Origin: Manihot esculenta
Lineage: Eukaryota > Streptophyta > Magnoliopsida > Malpighiales > Euphorbiaceae
NCBI RefSeq assembly: GCF_001659605.2
Contig: NC_035176.2
Span: 20,709,890-20,773,889, forward strand
DNA length: 64,000 nt
Direction of reading: 5' to 3'
Shown here one piece after another: positions 1-10,754 of the stretch. How positions within the stretch are numbered: the first letter of the stretch is position 1; every line of letters starts with the position of its first letter. The position numbers and the translations under genes are program-made. Below the pieces are notes generated by a model. The model was not told the origin of the DNA. It did not search any database and worked only from the letters and a program-made list of their open reading frames with translations.

Positions 1-938
1 TTTTTATGGACAAGTGTGCAGATTGTGAGTTTTTTATTGGATATATTAGATGTGCAACATGTTTTTTTGGACAGATTTGGTGAGTTTTAATTTAGTCCAA
101 ATTGGATGAAATTGTGATTTTTTTTGGACATAATTAGTGTGTAGCTTTTGATGTTTATTTTTTTATAGATTTCACTTGCAGGTTTTGAACATGTATTAAT
201 CTTCTTGAGATCTTTTGATGTGCAGCTATTTTAGATATATACTAGTCATTTCAGATATGCAGATATTGTAAAGCTGTTTTGGATAATTTTGGAGAATTTA
301 AATAGGTTTTTTTGCATATATTTTATGATGTAATGGAAAAAAATTCATTTGCAATGTAATGGATTTGATTAGTGGAATGATAAGACTGATGTTGTCATTC
401 AAATGATTAAGCTTTTATATGAATGAATATTTAGTTTTTTTCACATCCTGTGTATGCGTTTACATTTCTTGTTGGTTACTTTTTTTATAACATTTTTATA
501 TGTGAATAAGGATAAAGTACTTTGTAACAAAATAATACATCTGTGAAGGATACTGTCACTTAATTAACTAAAAGTTCACAACACTATAGTCTCCATACAT
601 TTAAATATTCAAATACTATAATCCTCATATTTTTAAATTTGCAGACACTTTAGTCCTCATATGTTTAGTTTTTTAAACACTTACGTCTTCATAAAATTAA
701 ATATTCAAACACTTTAGTCCGTCGTACTACTGTAAATTCAAAATATATATTCACAACAAAAAAAGGTAGTTTCTATTATATAAATTCCTGATACATATTA
801 TTTCAAATCACTTTCATTGTTACTCCAACTACAACAAGGAACAAAACAATATAAATTATTCTCAATTGACGCATAATCCCCTCAATATTTGCAATATCAT
901 CTCTAGTAGCTCTTTATTCTTCCTTCATCTCCTTCAAA
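1..938. other. AT-rich stretch without a recognisable gene
   Basis: This is strongly AT-rich sequence with many poly-T runs. I see no long open frame and no domain. From about 590 to 725 there is a loose repetition of a phrase of the type 'ACTTTAGTCCTCATA' followed by 'TTTAAATATTCAAA', about four degenerate copies. Phrases like this occur at the ends of many plant repeats, so this may be the edge of an old transposon, but no terminal repeat could be fixed. Confidence 0.5.
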
Positions 939-1241
939 TCATCCTTCATCTTTACAATATCTTTTTATTACCTTCTCTAGCATTTCTTCTATAGGTGTTC
1001 TTTTTTCGATTTTCCATCCCTCATACACGTTAATGCTACCACTTGATGGAATTGAACTTTGATTCATAGGTTCACACCACCCATGAAAACTTCCACACAC
1101 ATTATCTCTGCAAAAATAATATGGCTTATTAGGGTTTTCGGTTGACTTAGAAATTCTTATCTCGGGCCTTTTACCATATCTGCAGTTCACATTCTTCAAT
1201 CTTCCATTCCAGTACCTGGCAGACCCACTTGATACAGACAT
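939..1241 (-). CDS. Small GRF-type zinc-finger protein (100 aa)
   Basis: The frame gives 100 residues starting at MSVSSGSARYW. The open frame extends further upstream, but that part is a Leu/Phe-rich read-through of purine-rich repeat DNA. I therefore chose the Met at 1241, just before the conserved part. Residues about 20-56 match the plant GRF zinc finger: a first Cys at 20 (CRYGKRPEIRI), an Asn-Pro pair (ENPNKPYYFC), then CGSFHGWC. This is the family's usual pattern of one Cys, NPxRxFxxC and CxxFxW. The C-terminal 40 residues are charged and may form a short helix or coiled coil. GRF fingers bind nucleic acid and in plants are often found in short, transposon-associated proteins. I see no intron signals or clear promoter. 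It could be a gene fragment. Function beyond the finger is unknown. Confidence 0.55.
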   Translation of the reverse strand: MSVSSGSARYWNGRLKNVNCRYGKRPEIRISKSTENPNKPYYFCRDNVCGSFHGWCEPMNQSSIPSSGSINVYEGWKIEKRTPIEEMLEKVIKRYCKDEG

Positions 1242-1274
1242 TATTCTTTCCCAGTGATAATTCACAATAATCGT

Positions 1275-1500
1275 TGAAAGGAAACAGAGAAGATGTGAGG
1301 GAGAAAAAAAGATAGAAATGAGAAAAAAAAGGAGAATCAACAATGGCCAAAAGGAAATAGAGAAGATATGAGGGAGAAAAAAGATATGAGAGAGTAGAAA
1401 GATATGAGTGAGAATAAAGATGGAAAAGAGAAAAAAAAACGGGAGAATAAACAATGGCCGAAAAGAAATAGAGAATATATGAGGGAGAAGAAGGATGGAG
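1275..1500. repeat. Purine-rich degenerate tandem repeat upstream of the GRF ORF
   Basis: The phrase 'AGAGAAGATATGAGGGAGAA' recurs with small changes near 1287, 1361 and 1468, with 'GGAGAATCAACAATGGCC' or a close variant between copies. That gives about 2.5 copies of a unit near 75-110 bp, plus shorter AGATATGAG repeats. It lies directly 5' of the minus-strand zinc-finger ORF, so it would be in its leader or promoter. Confidence 0.6.
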
Positions 1501-1577
1501 GGATTTCACGTTGAGAGGGTTTTTAACAAATTCATTAAGGGCATTTTTGGTAAAAAATATCACCTCTCACCTTAGAC

Positions 1578-2050
1578 TAGGGGTGAGCATTCGGTCGGTT
1601 CGGTTCTAAACCGAACCGAACTAAATAAACCGAAAATCGAAATTTTAGTATTTATGAAAACCGAACCGAACCGATTTTGGTCAGAAACCGAATCGAACCG
1701 AGCCGGTCTGATTCGGTTCGATTCGGTTCGGTTTGATCTGTTTCGATTTTTAATAATTTTTTTTTATTTTTTACACTTTATTTTTAATATTTTAAAATTT
1801 AATTAAAATATTTTAATGTTAATATGATTTAATTTCTCTATATTATTGAAAAAACATATTATTATCACTAATCGGTTCGGTTCGGTTTTTTCGGTTTTTT
1901 TCTGATTAAAACTGAACCGAACCGAAATAACCAAAATTTCTAAAATTAAAAACCGAACCGAACTGAAATGTATAAAAAACCGAACCAAAATTTTAAATCG
2001 GTTCGGTTCGGTCGATTTTTTCGGTTTGAACCGAATACTGCTCACCCCTA
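1578..2050. mobile_element. hAT-type MITE, 473 bp
   Basis: The ends are inverted repeats: TAGGGGTGAGCA on the left and TGCTCACCCCTA on the right. An 8-bp target-site duplication CCTTAGAC (1570-1577 and 2051-2058) flanks it exactly, which is the hallmark of hAT elements. Inside are many AACCGAACCGAA / TTCGGTTCGGTT runs in both orientations, so the element can fold into a long imperfect hairpin. There is no transposase and the element is non-autonomous. An open frame on the minus strand inside it is only a translation of the AACCGAACC repeat. Confidence 0.92.
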
Positions 2051-2221
2051 CCTTAGACTCTTTGACCAAACGGCTATTTTGGACGGAAGGACTACAAATT
2101 TGGACGGAAAAGAAAGTGAGGGACTTAAGTGTTCGAACGTCAAAATAGAGGGACAGAAGTGTTAATTATGTTAAATCTCAGGGGCTAAAAAGTAATTTTC
2201 TCTAAAAACTTTTGAAGGTAC

Positions 2222-2951
2222 TTTTATGCTTAAAGAACAAGACAGGTATCCACCAGACTCACGACCGGGTGTCAGTCCCAATTAATAAAATTTATTAAGT
2301 CATTTTATGTCAAAACCATAAGACAGGTATCTGTTAGGCTCACGACCAGGTGTCAGACCCAATTAATAAATTTTGTTAAGACATTTTATGCCAAAACCAT
2401 AAGGCAAGTATCCGTGCTCACGACCGGGTGTCAGTTTCATTTAATAAAATTTATTAAGATATTTTATGCCAAAACCATAAGGTAGGTTTCTGTCAGGCTC
2501 ACGACTGGGTGTCAGTCCCAATTAATAAAATTTGTCAATGCATTTTATGCCAAAGCTATAAGGAGGGTGTCCACCAGGCTCAATACCGGGTGCCAATCCT
2601 AATAAATAAAATTTATTAAGGCATTTTATGCCAAAACCATAAGGTGGGTATCCACCAGGCTCACTATCGGATATCAATCACAATTAATAAAATTTGTTAA
2701 GGCATTTTATGCCAAAATAATAAGGTGGGTATTCGCCAAGCTCACGATCGAGTGCCAGTTCCAATTAATAAAACTTATTGAGGCATTTTTATGCCAAAGC
2801 TACAAGGTGGATACTCGCCAGTCCTATAACCGGATGTTAGTCTCATTTAATAAAAATTTTCGAAGACATTTTTATACTCGAGCCACAAGGCGGGTATCTG
2901 CTAAGCTCATGACCCCATGTCAGTCCTAATGAATAAAAATTATAAGGAATT
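2222..2951. repeat. 81-bp tandem array, about 9 copies
   Basis: A unit containing 'ATTTTATGCCAAAACCATAA', then a GGTATCC..CAGGCTCACGACCGGGTGTCAG-like middle and an AATTAATAAAATTTATTAAG end recurs with starts near 2222, 2303, 2384, 2462, 2543, 2624, 2705, 2786 and 2869. Spacing is 78-83 bp, mostly 81. Copies are degenerate and contain stops, so this is not coding. The array is cut at 2951 by element 1 and resumes after it at 21769. Confidence 0.88.
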
Positions 2952-5286
2952 TGTAACGACCCGGAAACCGGACCGCTACCGGCGCTAGGATCCAAATCGA
3001 CTTAAGGTCGTCGGGACCCGTAGCAAGCCTAACATACATCCTGTATTCCTGTTAATCCCATACATGATCATACATATACATAAAACTTTAAACTTTTTCT
3101 TTCATTCACCAAGCTTAACCTGTGCATGCACAAACTCAATATCATAAAATCCCACACTGAAGCCCTCATCAAATGCTCCAATGGGTAACATATCATACAT
3201 TAAGCTTGGTTTACATAAACATCACCGATTAATCATTAACATACAATCATGTATCAAAAAGGATTAACCATACATAACTAGGGCAAAGCACAACTCTAAC
3301 CAGGGCATGTCATTACATATCCTTACATTACGTATCATCATTTTATAATTTATTACACATCTTTACATTACTTCATGTCCACTACTATTCTATTACATAA
3401 ACATAGCCAAAGCCATGACCTGCTGACCTCCTGAACTATCTCTGTCCCTGCAAACCTGGGGTTAGGGGAAAGGGGTGAGCTATAAAGCCCAGTGAGCAGA
3501 ACAATAAAATAATTCATAAAAATATGTCATCATGAAATGCATCACATCACAAGTAAATCACCTTAAGATGGTATTGTCACCCATAGCCCCCTATATATAT
3601 CCAATAAATGCCTGGCCCTCGACGGAACTCCTCAGGACTTCCTCTTAACATAACACAACACGTCCAACTATGCCAGGGGCGATTAGGCCACACCTGGTCT
3701 TCTCTTATTCTGTGCCAGGGGCGATTAGGCCACACCTGGTCTTTTCATCTCATATCATATCATATCGTATCATATTGAGGGCTAGAGGATCATCCAATAT
3801 CCATCCACATCATCATCATCAAATTATGCAGTGCAACATATTCGTGAATTCTAATGCAAACAACGTATTACATAACATGGTATTCATGATGCATGAACAT
3901 GCTTAAAACATTTGATTTCTTTAATATAAGAAGAGTTATGTTCTACTCACCTCTGGCTGACGCTTACTAACTCTGAAGCAGCTAACTCACTGCTGATCAC
4001 CTCGGTTCCTCAGGTCCAATCCTACACAGGTGGACTCAAATGAGGGACCAAACATAATCTAATAGGACTCTAAACATCTCCCCAAAAAACCCCTAAAACA
4101 TCATAAAACAATCATAGAAATCATGCAAAAGAAGGCTGAATAGGGCACTTTCGGCGGCAGGTTCGGCGGCCGAAAGTCCATCCAGAGCCGAAACTCAGCC
4201 ACTTTCGGCGGCACCTTCGGCGGCTGAAAGTGGTTCCAGAACCGAAACTCATGCATGTTCGGCGGCACCTTCGGCGGCCGAAACTCCCCTCCAGAGCCGA
4301 AAGTCCAACTTTCGGGGGCAGGGGGTTCGGCAGCCAAACAAGCCACCACAGGCAAGTTCGGCGGCCGAACATTGCTTCGGCTGCCGAACCTGAGTTCTTC
4401 CAGAATGGCAGAACTCAGCCTAACTCATACACCAAAGCCTTCCAAACTTTCCAAACTTTTCAAACTCAAACTACAACACTCACAAGCATGCATAAACATG
4501 TATATAAACATATAGGGGTCTCAAACTAGCCTAAACCCCTACAAACATCACATTAAACATGCATAACAATACACAATACCTCATAACTCACATAACCCTA
4601 ACATTTTTACATCTACCTTCAACATGCATCTCTACCCCAAAATCCTTCATAAAACTTACTTAAAACATTGTAAAAGATGAGGATCTACACTTACCTCTTG
4701 AAGATCGAGGGTTGGTGCGACCCAAACTTGGAGATGTGGAGGAAGAGAGCTCCAAAGGTCTCCAAGCTCCACAACCTTGCTCTAAGCTTAAAACTCTTCA
4801 AAACAAGGATAAAACTCATTAAAACTTGAGGGATTTGAAGAAAAAGCATAAAAACAACTAAAGGAGAGCATGAACTCACCTATGCCCGAAAAGAGAGAGA
4901 AAACTCGCCCATTTTTCGGACAAGGGGCCTTTTATAGGTGGCCGGCCAAACTCCCTTCGGCGGCCAAATCTGCTCCCGCAACTCCACCACGTTCGGCAGC
5001 CGAACATAGGGTTCGGCGACAGCAAAAGGAAGCCACTTTTGGAAGCCTAACGTGCCCCCTAAACAACCCTATGTTCGGCGGCCGAACTTGGGTTCTTCCC
5101 TCCTTGGTCTTTTCTTTCAAAACTCAGTTTCTTTCTCATTCAAAACCTTAAAATACTTAAAAATATTTTAGAAAAACCTTTATTTTACCCTTCTAGAAGG
5201 CTCCGACATCCGAGATATTCTGGATTCCAACGGAGATTTCGTTGGAAAGTTGGAATTCCGATGCCGGGGTCTAGCCGGGTATTACA
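2952..5286 (-). repeat. Element 1 3' LTR (2335 bp)
   Basis: It starts TGTAACGACCCGG and ends CCGGGTATTACA on the plus strand. Inside are two copies of a roughly 42-bp repeat (3671-3744, 'GCCAGGGGCGATTAGGCCAC'), a cluster of TTCGGCGGCCGAA-type palindromes (4150-4400), a TATA box on the minus strand and a second palindrome group (4955-5095). Confidence 0.92.
4930..4936 (-). promoter_or_regulatory. TATA box of element 1 3' LTR
   Basis: TATAAAA on the minus strand in the context CCACCTATAAAAGGCC. The same context is at 21407-21413, 35790-35796 and 62568-62574 in the other minus-strand Tekay LTRs, so it is the conserved retroelement promoter. Plus-strand LTRs A and B do not show this box. Confidence 0.7.
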
Positions 5287-5323
5287 TTCTCTCCCCCTTA
5301 AGAACATTCGTCCCTGAATGTTC
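5287..5323 (-). promoter_or_regulatory. Element 1 polypurine tract with upstream hairpin
   Basis: On the minus strand the sequence reads GAACATTC-AGGGAC-GAATGTTC, then TTAAGGGGGAGAGAA directly against the LTR. The purine run is the plus-strand primer for reverse transcription. The 8-bp stem just 5' of it is also present in element B (30292-30313), where the loop is AGGA. Confidence 0.85.
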
Positions 5324-5399
5324 CTCAACTGGCACATGCATACACATAACATAAACATAAACACATAAACTCTAGCCTTGAAAGAAACACGGTACTACT

Positions 5400-5989
5400 A
5401 GAGTACGAACTCTCGGTCTCCCAGGCGCACTTCTCATACTGAGGTGATCCCAAGGGACTTTCACCATCTGGATTTCCTTGTTCCTCTACTTTCTAACTTG
5501 TGTGTCCATGATCCGTACTAGCTGCTCAACATAGGTGAGATCCCCCTGAGATCCTCACCTCTGGTCCTTTAAGAACTTCACTCGAATATGACACAAACTC
5601 ACATACCATGGAAACATGGAAAAACGGATGGATCTCCTCCATTGAAGTAGGCAAATCTAACTCGTGGGATACATTCCCAATGCTTTGCCGGATTTCAAAG
5701 GGTCCGATGTATCTTAGAGTTAGTTTACCCTTTTTCCCATAACAAATCACCTTCTCTTAGGAGACACCTCCAGTAATACCCCAACCTTCTCCTGAACCTT
5801 AACAAGCTTCCGCTGCACACTTTGATAAAACTCTTCTCCCTTCTGGAACCCTACATGCTTCCTACGGACATCTACATAACTCTGCTGCTGTCTCACAGCA
5901 GTTCTACTTCTTTCTCTAACCATCGGCCTTCTCTCTACTGTACTATGGAATAAACTGCCAAGTGATCTCCGGCTGAGGACATCTAACAT
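5400..5989 (-). pseudogene. Element 1 integrase C-terminus and chromodomain remnant
   Basis: Readable pieces are a segment ending QSYVDVRRKHVGF (end of the integrase core region), then RYIGPFEIRQSIGNVSHELDLP, HPFFHVSM (the GPF/GPY-type module), and near 5400-5540 a chromodomain relic with VRIMDTQVRK, a stop and RNKEIQMVKV. The zinc-binding and DDE catalytic parts of integrase are missing: the RNase H tail at about 5945 runs straight into the C-terminal segment. At least two frames are needed to read it. A clearer homologous copy is at 29131-30252. Confidence 0.8.
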
Positions 5990-7414
5990 AGCTTTTGCCT
6001 CACCCGGATGATATTAGTACTTGAAATCATTGTCACCAAGCAGTTCTACCCATTTCCCTGCCTCAGGTTCATCTCTTTTTGACTCAAGATGTACTGCAAG
6101 CTCTTTTGACCTGTAGAGATCTCACATCTTACCCCAAACGGGTATTATCTCCACATCTTGAGTGAAAAGGTTACAACTGCCATTTCTAGATCATGTGTAG
6201 GATAATTCAACTCATGCTTCTTCAGCTACCTAGAAACATAAGCAATTACCCTGACATTTTGCATCAACACACAATCTAGTCCCACACGGGACGCATCACA
6301 AAACATTGTGGAATCTTCATTACTGGTGGGCAAAGTTAATACCGGTGCTGACGTCAACCTTTTCTTCAGCTCTTTGAAACTCTCTTCACACTGATCAGAC
6401 CACACAAACCTCTGGTTCTTCTTGGTCAATCTGGTCATAGGAGCGGCAACTTTTGTGAAGTCCTGGACGGACCTCCTGTAGTAACCTGCCAAAACCCAGA
6501 AAAATTTTGATCTCTGACACTGTGGTGGGTCTAAGCTAGTTAACTACAGTTTCTAACTTCTTTGGGGTCCGCTTCAATTCCTTTTTTTTTTATACCACAT
6601 TCCCCAATAATAAAATGCTCCTCAACCAGAATTCATATTTGGAGAACTTGGCATACAAGTCGTGTTCCCTCAAGGTCTGCAAGACTAACCTCAGATAATG
6701 GGCATGCTCCTCTGTATATCTGGAACTCACCAAGGTACCGTCAATGAAAATAATAACGAAGTGATCCAGAATCTAGCTAAAAACCCTACTTATGAGATCC
6801 ATGAATGTTGTAGGGGAGTTTATTAGCCCGAACGACATTACTAGGAACTCATAGTGCCCATATCTAATTCTGAACACCGTCTTTAGTACATCTTCGACTC
6901 TCATTCTCAACTGATGGTACCTGGATCTTTGATCTATTCTGAAAAACAACCTGCTCCTGCTAGCTGGTCTAAAATAGATCGTTGATCCAAGGTGACAGAT
7001 ACTTGTTCTCGGTAGTGACTTTGTTCAACTGTCTGCAGTCGATACAAAGTCCTAGGGATCCATCCCTCATCCTCATAAACAACATTGGAGCACTTCCAAG
7101 GTGAAGTACTTGGTCGGATGAAACCCTCATCTACCAACTCTCGCAGCTTGCTCTTCCTATTTCTTTAACTCTGCAGGTGCCATTCTGTAGGGAGGGGTAG
7201 AGATGAGTCTGGTCTTCATCATCGCTTTCATTTTAAACTCGATCTCCCTAGTAGATGGTAAACCTGGCAGCTCGTCTGGGAAAACACCTAAGAACTTTCT
7301 GACTACTGGTACTGAGGCGGGTTTCCTGACCTGACTACTGAACTTCCTCACAAGAGCTAGAAACCCCTGACAACCACTCCTGAGCAACCTACGAGCCTGT
7401 AGGGCTGATATCAA
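5990..7414 (-). pseudogene. Element 1 reverse transcriptase / RNase H, broken
   Basis: The frame starts with the protease-RT linker (LQARRLLRSGCQGFLALV, then VFPDELPGLPSTREIEF). Pieces of the RT fingers and palm follow ([13 protein letters not shown], a Tyr/Arg-rich broken patch). Near 6735-6760 the catalytic box reads FIDG where the family has FIDD, so one catalytic Asp is lost. The connection and early RNase H follow (MAGYYRRSVQDF, FCDASRVGLDCVLMQ) and then a short end (VLSRRS). Several stops and frame changes separate these parts. It cannot encode an active enzyme. Confidence 0.82.
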
Positions 7415-7709
7415 ACCTCTAGGTATCCCAACACTGTCCCCTCTAAGGACTACCTCTGATCCATCCTGATCTCTGAACCTGACTACCTTATCTCAGCTAT
7501 CCAAGGTAGCACCATGAGTAGAAAGCCAATCCATCCCTAAAATGACATCAAAATCAGTCAAATCTAGAACCACTAGGTCGGCTGGAAGGCATCTACCTCA
7601 ACAAACTCTAAACTATACCAGTAGACTAACTCTGCCACTGATGGATCACACTTGGGTCTACTGACCCAAAGAGGATACTCTAACCCAGAAGCTATCAAAC
7701 CCAACCTCT
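7415..7709 (-). pseudogene. Element 1 protease remnant
   Basis: The second conserved protease motif is readable as a TDFDVILGMDWLSTHGA-type string near 7500-7565. The active-site end is damaged: the Gag frame runs into MNPDAFLFL where intact relatives have MDPGASHSF (compare 27888-27915). A frameshift lies at this junction. Confidence 0.72.
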
Positions 7710-9395
7710 CTACGGCTCTCTAAGCAACCAAAGGAAGAGAAAAGCATCAGGGTTCATTACAGCATACACATCAGAACATACGAAAGTGAGATTACCTGTC
7801 ACCACCATGTCCGATGTGTCAGCCTCCTGTTGTGTCATGGAGAAGATCCGAGCTGGAACTGCTGGACCTTCACCTAGGGAACCTGCTGAAGAAGGGGCCG
7901 TCCCCCTCCCTCTGCCTCTACCACTTCCCTGAGACATGGTTGGAGCTACTGGTTGAGCCATACCGTCTGAAGCTGTCCGTTGGGACTGTGCCAACAAGGT
8001 CACAGTGGGACACTCACGTGCCATGTGTCCCTCCTGTCCGCACCTGAAACATGCTGTTGTTCCAATCCGACAGACTCCCTTGTGCGGTCTACAGCACCTC
8101 GTACATCCGGAGCCATCCGAACTAGAGCTCGAACCATCACCTATTCCCAGACCAGACTTTAACCTGCTCCAGAACTTATTCTTCTTCGATCTTCTGAGGC
8201 CTCTGCCTCCCTTCTTACTCTTCGTGACAGCCTCGCTCAGAGGGGAAAGATTAACATCACTTGTCCCTGGGATTTTGGAACCCGAAGACTGTGCCACAGA
8301 CTGCTTAATTGTCCTTTGAATGATGGCACTAGCCTCCATCTTCCGAGCTATATCTACTATAGCATGGAAACTCTCCCTCTCTGCTGATTGGATCAAGGAG
8401 GAATACCTGGAGTGAAGTTTCATGATATACCTCTTAGACTTCTTCAGGTCTGTGTCAAAAACTTGTCCTGCAAACGGCAGCAACTCCAGGAACTTATCTG
8501 TAAACTCATCAACACCCATCTCTTCCGTCTGCCTTAGCTGTTCAAACTCAATCATCTTCAGCTCTTTGGAACTATCTGGAAAAGCCCATCCTGCAAACTC
8601 ATTGGCAAACTGCTCCCAGGATAAGCTCTCCAACCTTGGGTCCACATAGTTTTTGAACCACTCCCGTGCCTTCTTGCATTTCAATGTGAACCCTGCCATC
8701 TGAATGGCTCTACTATCACTTGCTCCCAATTCATCAGTTATCATCTTTACTATTTTGAGGTACTCAAAAGGGTCATCACCTGTTTCAAACTTAGGGGCAT
8801 CCAACTTTAGGTAGTCTGTCATCTTTACCTTACCCCCAACTTATGAGCTAGGTTTGGGTATCTGGACATCCGGGACTATTGGTTCTGCTGGTGGTGGAGG
8901 AGGTGCAGCATTCCCTGTGTTAGGGTTTGCTGGACCTGGGTAGAAGGATGAAGGTGGAAACATGGGGTACTGTGGGTACGGTGGGTAAAAGGGATAGGGC
9001 ATGAAGGTGGGGTATGGGTTGTAACTGGAGTAATCCGATGTACCTCCCATCGGATACCCTGGGCCCTGTGGATAGGGTTGGTACTGGGGTGGGTGAACAA
9101 AACCCGAGGCCTGAGCGCCCCCTTGAGACACTCCCATACCCTCTGCTGACATACTAACGATGAAACTACTATCTCTTCTCTGCTCATCCTCCTCTGGTTC
9201 CCTCACATCATCTGACATTCCGCCCAGAACTGATCTCCTCCTGTTTGCATCAAAAGACCTCCTAGGGTCCCTTGATGTTCCTTCTCTGCTTGTCCTATAA
9301 GACCTTGCCCTTTGCAGAGTAAGGGAATGGGCATCCATGCCCTCATTCTCTGGCGGAGCTCCAGTCAATCTAGCAGATCGACGAGTTCCTCTCAT
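7710..9395 (-). pseudogene. Element 1 gag
   Basis: The Met at 9395 begins MRGTRRSARLTG, the same start as in elements A and 4. The N-terminal 180 residues are disordered and rich in Pro, Tyr and Gly. A TAA at 8841-8843 interrupts the frame just before KVKMTDYLKLDAPKF, then the capsid-like core follows (WFKNYVDPR, FANEFAGWAFPD, VDEFTDKFLELLPF). A zinc knuckle CFRCGQEGHMAREC (CX2CX4HX4C) lies near residue 255 of the second part. The whole reading frame is otherwise kept, so the stop looks like a single late mutation. Confidence 0.87.
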
Positions 9396-9643
9396 CCTGC
9401 TTTCTGAAAAGCACAACATATACACATAAACATTCACATCATAGGATCCATGTGGAAATACATGAACCCTCAACACATACATAGCATATCATTAATGCAC
9501 ATGCATTTAGTCATGACATTACACATCATCAACAAGACAGGACTCCACATTCTATCCTAGTGGACATGATTTTTCCTATTGTGTTTGCCCTTTTATAACC
9601 TTCATGAGCCCGACACACTATAGGTTCGACCATATGAACCTAG

Positions 9644-9656
9644 GGCTCTAATACCA
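9644..9656 (-). other. Element 1 primer-binding site (initiator tRNA-Met type)
   Basis: On the minus strand, TGGTATTAGAGCC starts four bases inside the 5' LTR end. It matches the 3' end complement of initiator tRNA-Met (TGGTATCAGAGCC) with one change. Confidence 0.85.
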
Positions 9657-9660
9657 TATC

Positions 9661-9980
9661 TGTAACGACCCGGAAATCGGACCGCTACCGGCGCTAGGAT
9701 CCAGATCAACTTAAGGTCGCTGGGACCCGTAGCAAGCCTAACATACATCCTGTATTCTTGTTAATCCCATACATGATCATACATATACATAAAACTTTAA
9801 ACTTTTTCTTTCATTCACCAAGCTTAACCTGTGCATGCACAAACTCAATATCATAAAACCCCACACTGAAGCCCTCATCAAATGCTCCAATGGGTAACAT
9901 ATCATACATTAAGCTTGGTTTACATAAACATCACCGATTAATCATTAACATACAATCATGTATCAAAAGGGATTAACCAT
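9661..9980 (-). repeat. Element 1 5' LTR, segment 1
   Basis: Starts TGTAACGACCCGGAAATCGG and matches 2952-3268 closely. It stops at the insertion of element 2. The last five bases accat are duplicated at 19756-19760. Confidence 0.92.
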
Positions 9981-10573
9981 TGATAGAGCCAAAATTAGAC
10001 CCATTTTCTATGTTTATATTTATGTCAATTTACACATTTTCTACCTAACTTTGTGGTTTTTGTCTTATTTTGTAGGAAATGGAGCAAAATGGTAATTTGG
10101 CTAAAATGGCCTTAATTCTGCCCAAAAGACAGCAAAAGAGAATAAGCATGGTTTGCCCAACTTGATTGCCCAAGCCAAGGAGAAGCTGAGATAAAGAGGA
10201 AAAAGTGATAAAGTATGCTGTCCAGACTGTTTGCCCAAACAGCATTGGGCAAACAGCAAAGAAAGTCAGAAACAGAGCATATACAGCCAACAGTGATCCC
10301 AGACAGCCTGTTTGCCCAAACAGCGACGGGCAAACAGCACCAGCAGGCAAAAAACCAGCAGAATCTGTCAAACTTGCTGACCAAGTCAACACGAATCCCC
10401 ACGCACTCCAAACACGTGGGACAGCTCAGAAACACCTATTTACACCTCAGCACACTCTCCTACATATTCAGGAAGCCAAGAAATAAAAAGACAAGAATGC
10501 CCTCCAAGAATTCAAGACTAAATAGGAAAAAGAGTCCCAAACTAAAAAGGAAAATTAGGGCAGCCTCTTCACC

Positions 10574-10581
10574 TATAAAAA
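10574..10581 (+). promoter_or_regulatory. Element 2 LTR TATA box
   Basis: TATAAAAA in the context CACCTATAAAAAGGCA. Related boxes occur at the same relative place in element 3 (about 22281) and element 7 (39528), each roughly 130 nt before the conserved CAGCCA hairpin. Confidence 0.75.
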
Positions 10582-10730
10582 GGCATGCAAACCAGCAAAG
10601 AAGACATCCTGGAATTCGGGGGGACTATCCTTGGATCAAGAAACCTTCGGCAGAATCACCACAGCAGCTGCGCCCTTGCGCCAGCCCTTGTTTTCTTTAT
10701 TTCTTGTTTTCTTTCCTTACTTTTATGTTA

Positions 10731-10754
10731 GTTTCAGCCATGAGTCGCTGAAAC
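10731..10754 (+). promoter_or_regulatory. Conserved LTR hairpin, arms GTTTCAGCCA / TGGCTGAAAC
   Basis: Stem arms flank the loop TGAG. This copy has one mismatch (TCGCTGAAAC). The partner copy at 18928-18951 is perfect over 10 bp. Same hairpin at 22411-22434, 39642-39665, 63607-63630 and, on the minus strand, 47628-47652 and about 54579-54603. Confidence 0.75.

Noticed and set aside
1803..2165. Open frames inside the MITE on both strands
   Set aside because: They translate AACCGAACCGAA repeats of the hAT MITE. There is no start context and no domain.
4150..5095. CRISPR-like appearance of regularly recurring TTCGGCGGCCGAA palindromes
   Set aside because: Spacing and flanks are irregular, the same stretch recurs in five LTRs, and the context is a plant retroelement. 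No cas genes are present.
10215..10751. 178-residue plus-strand frame in the element 2 LTR, repeated at 18412-18948
   Set aside because: It is duplicated only because LTRs are duplicated. Composition follows the LTR hairpin words. No domain.
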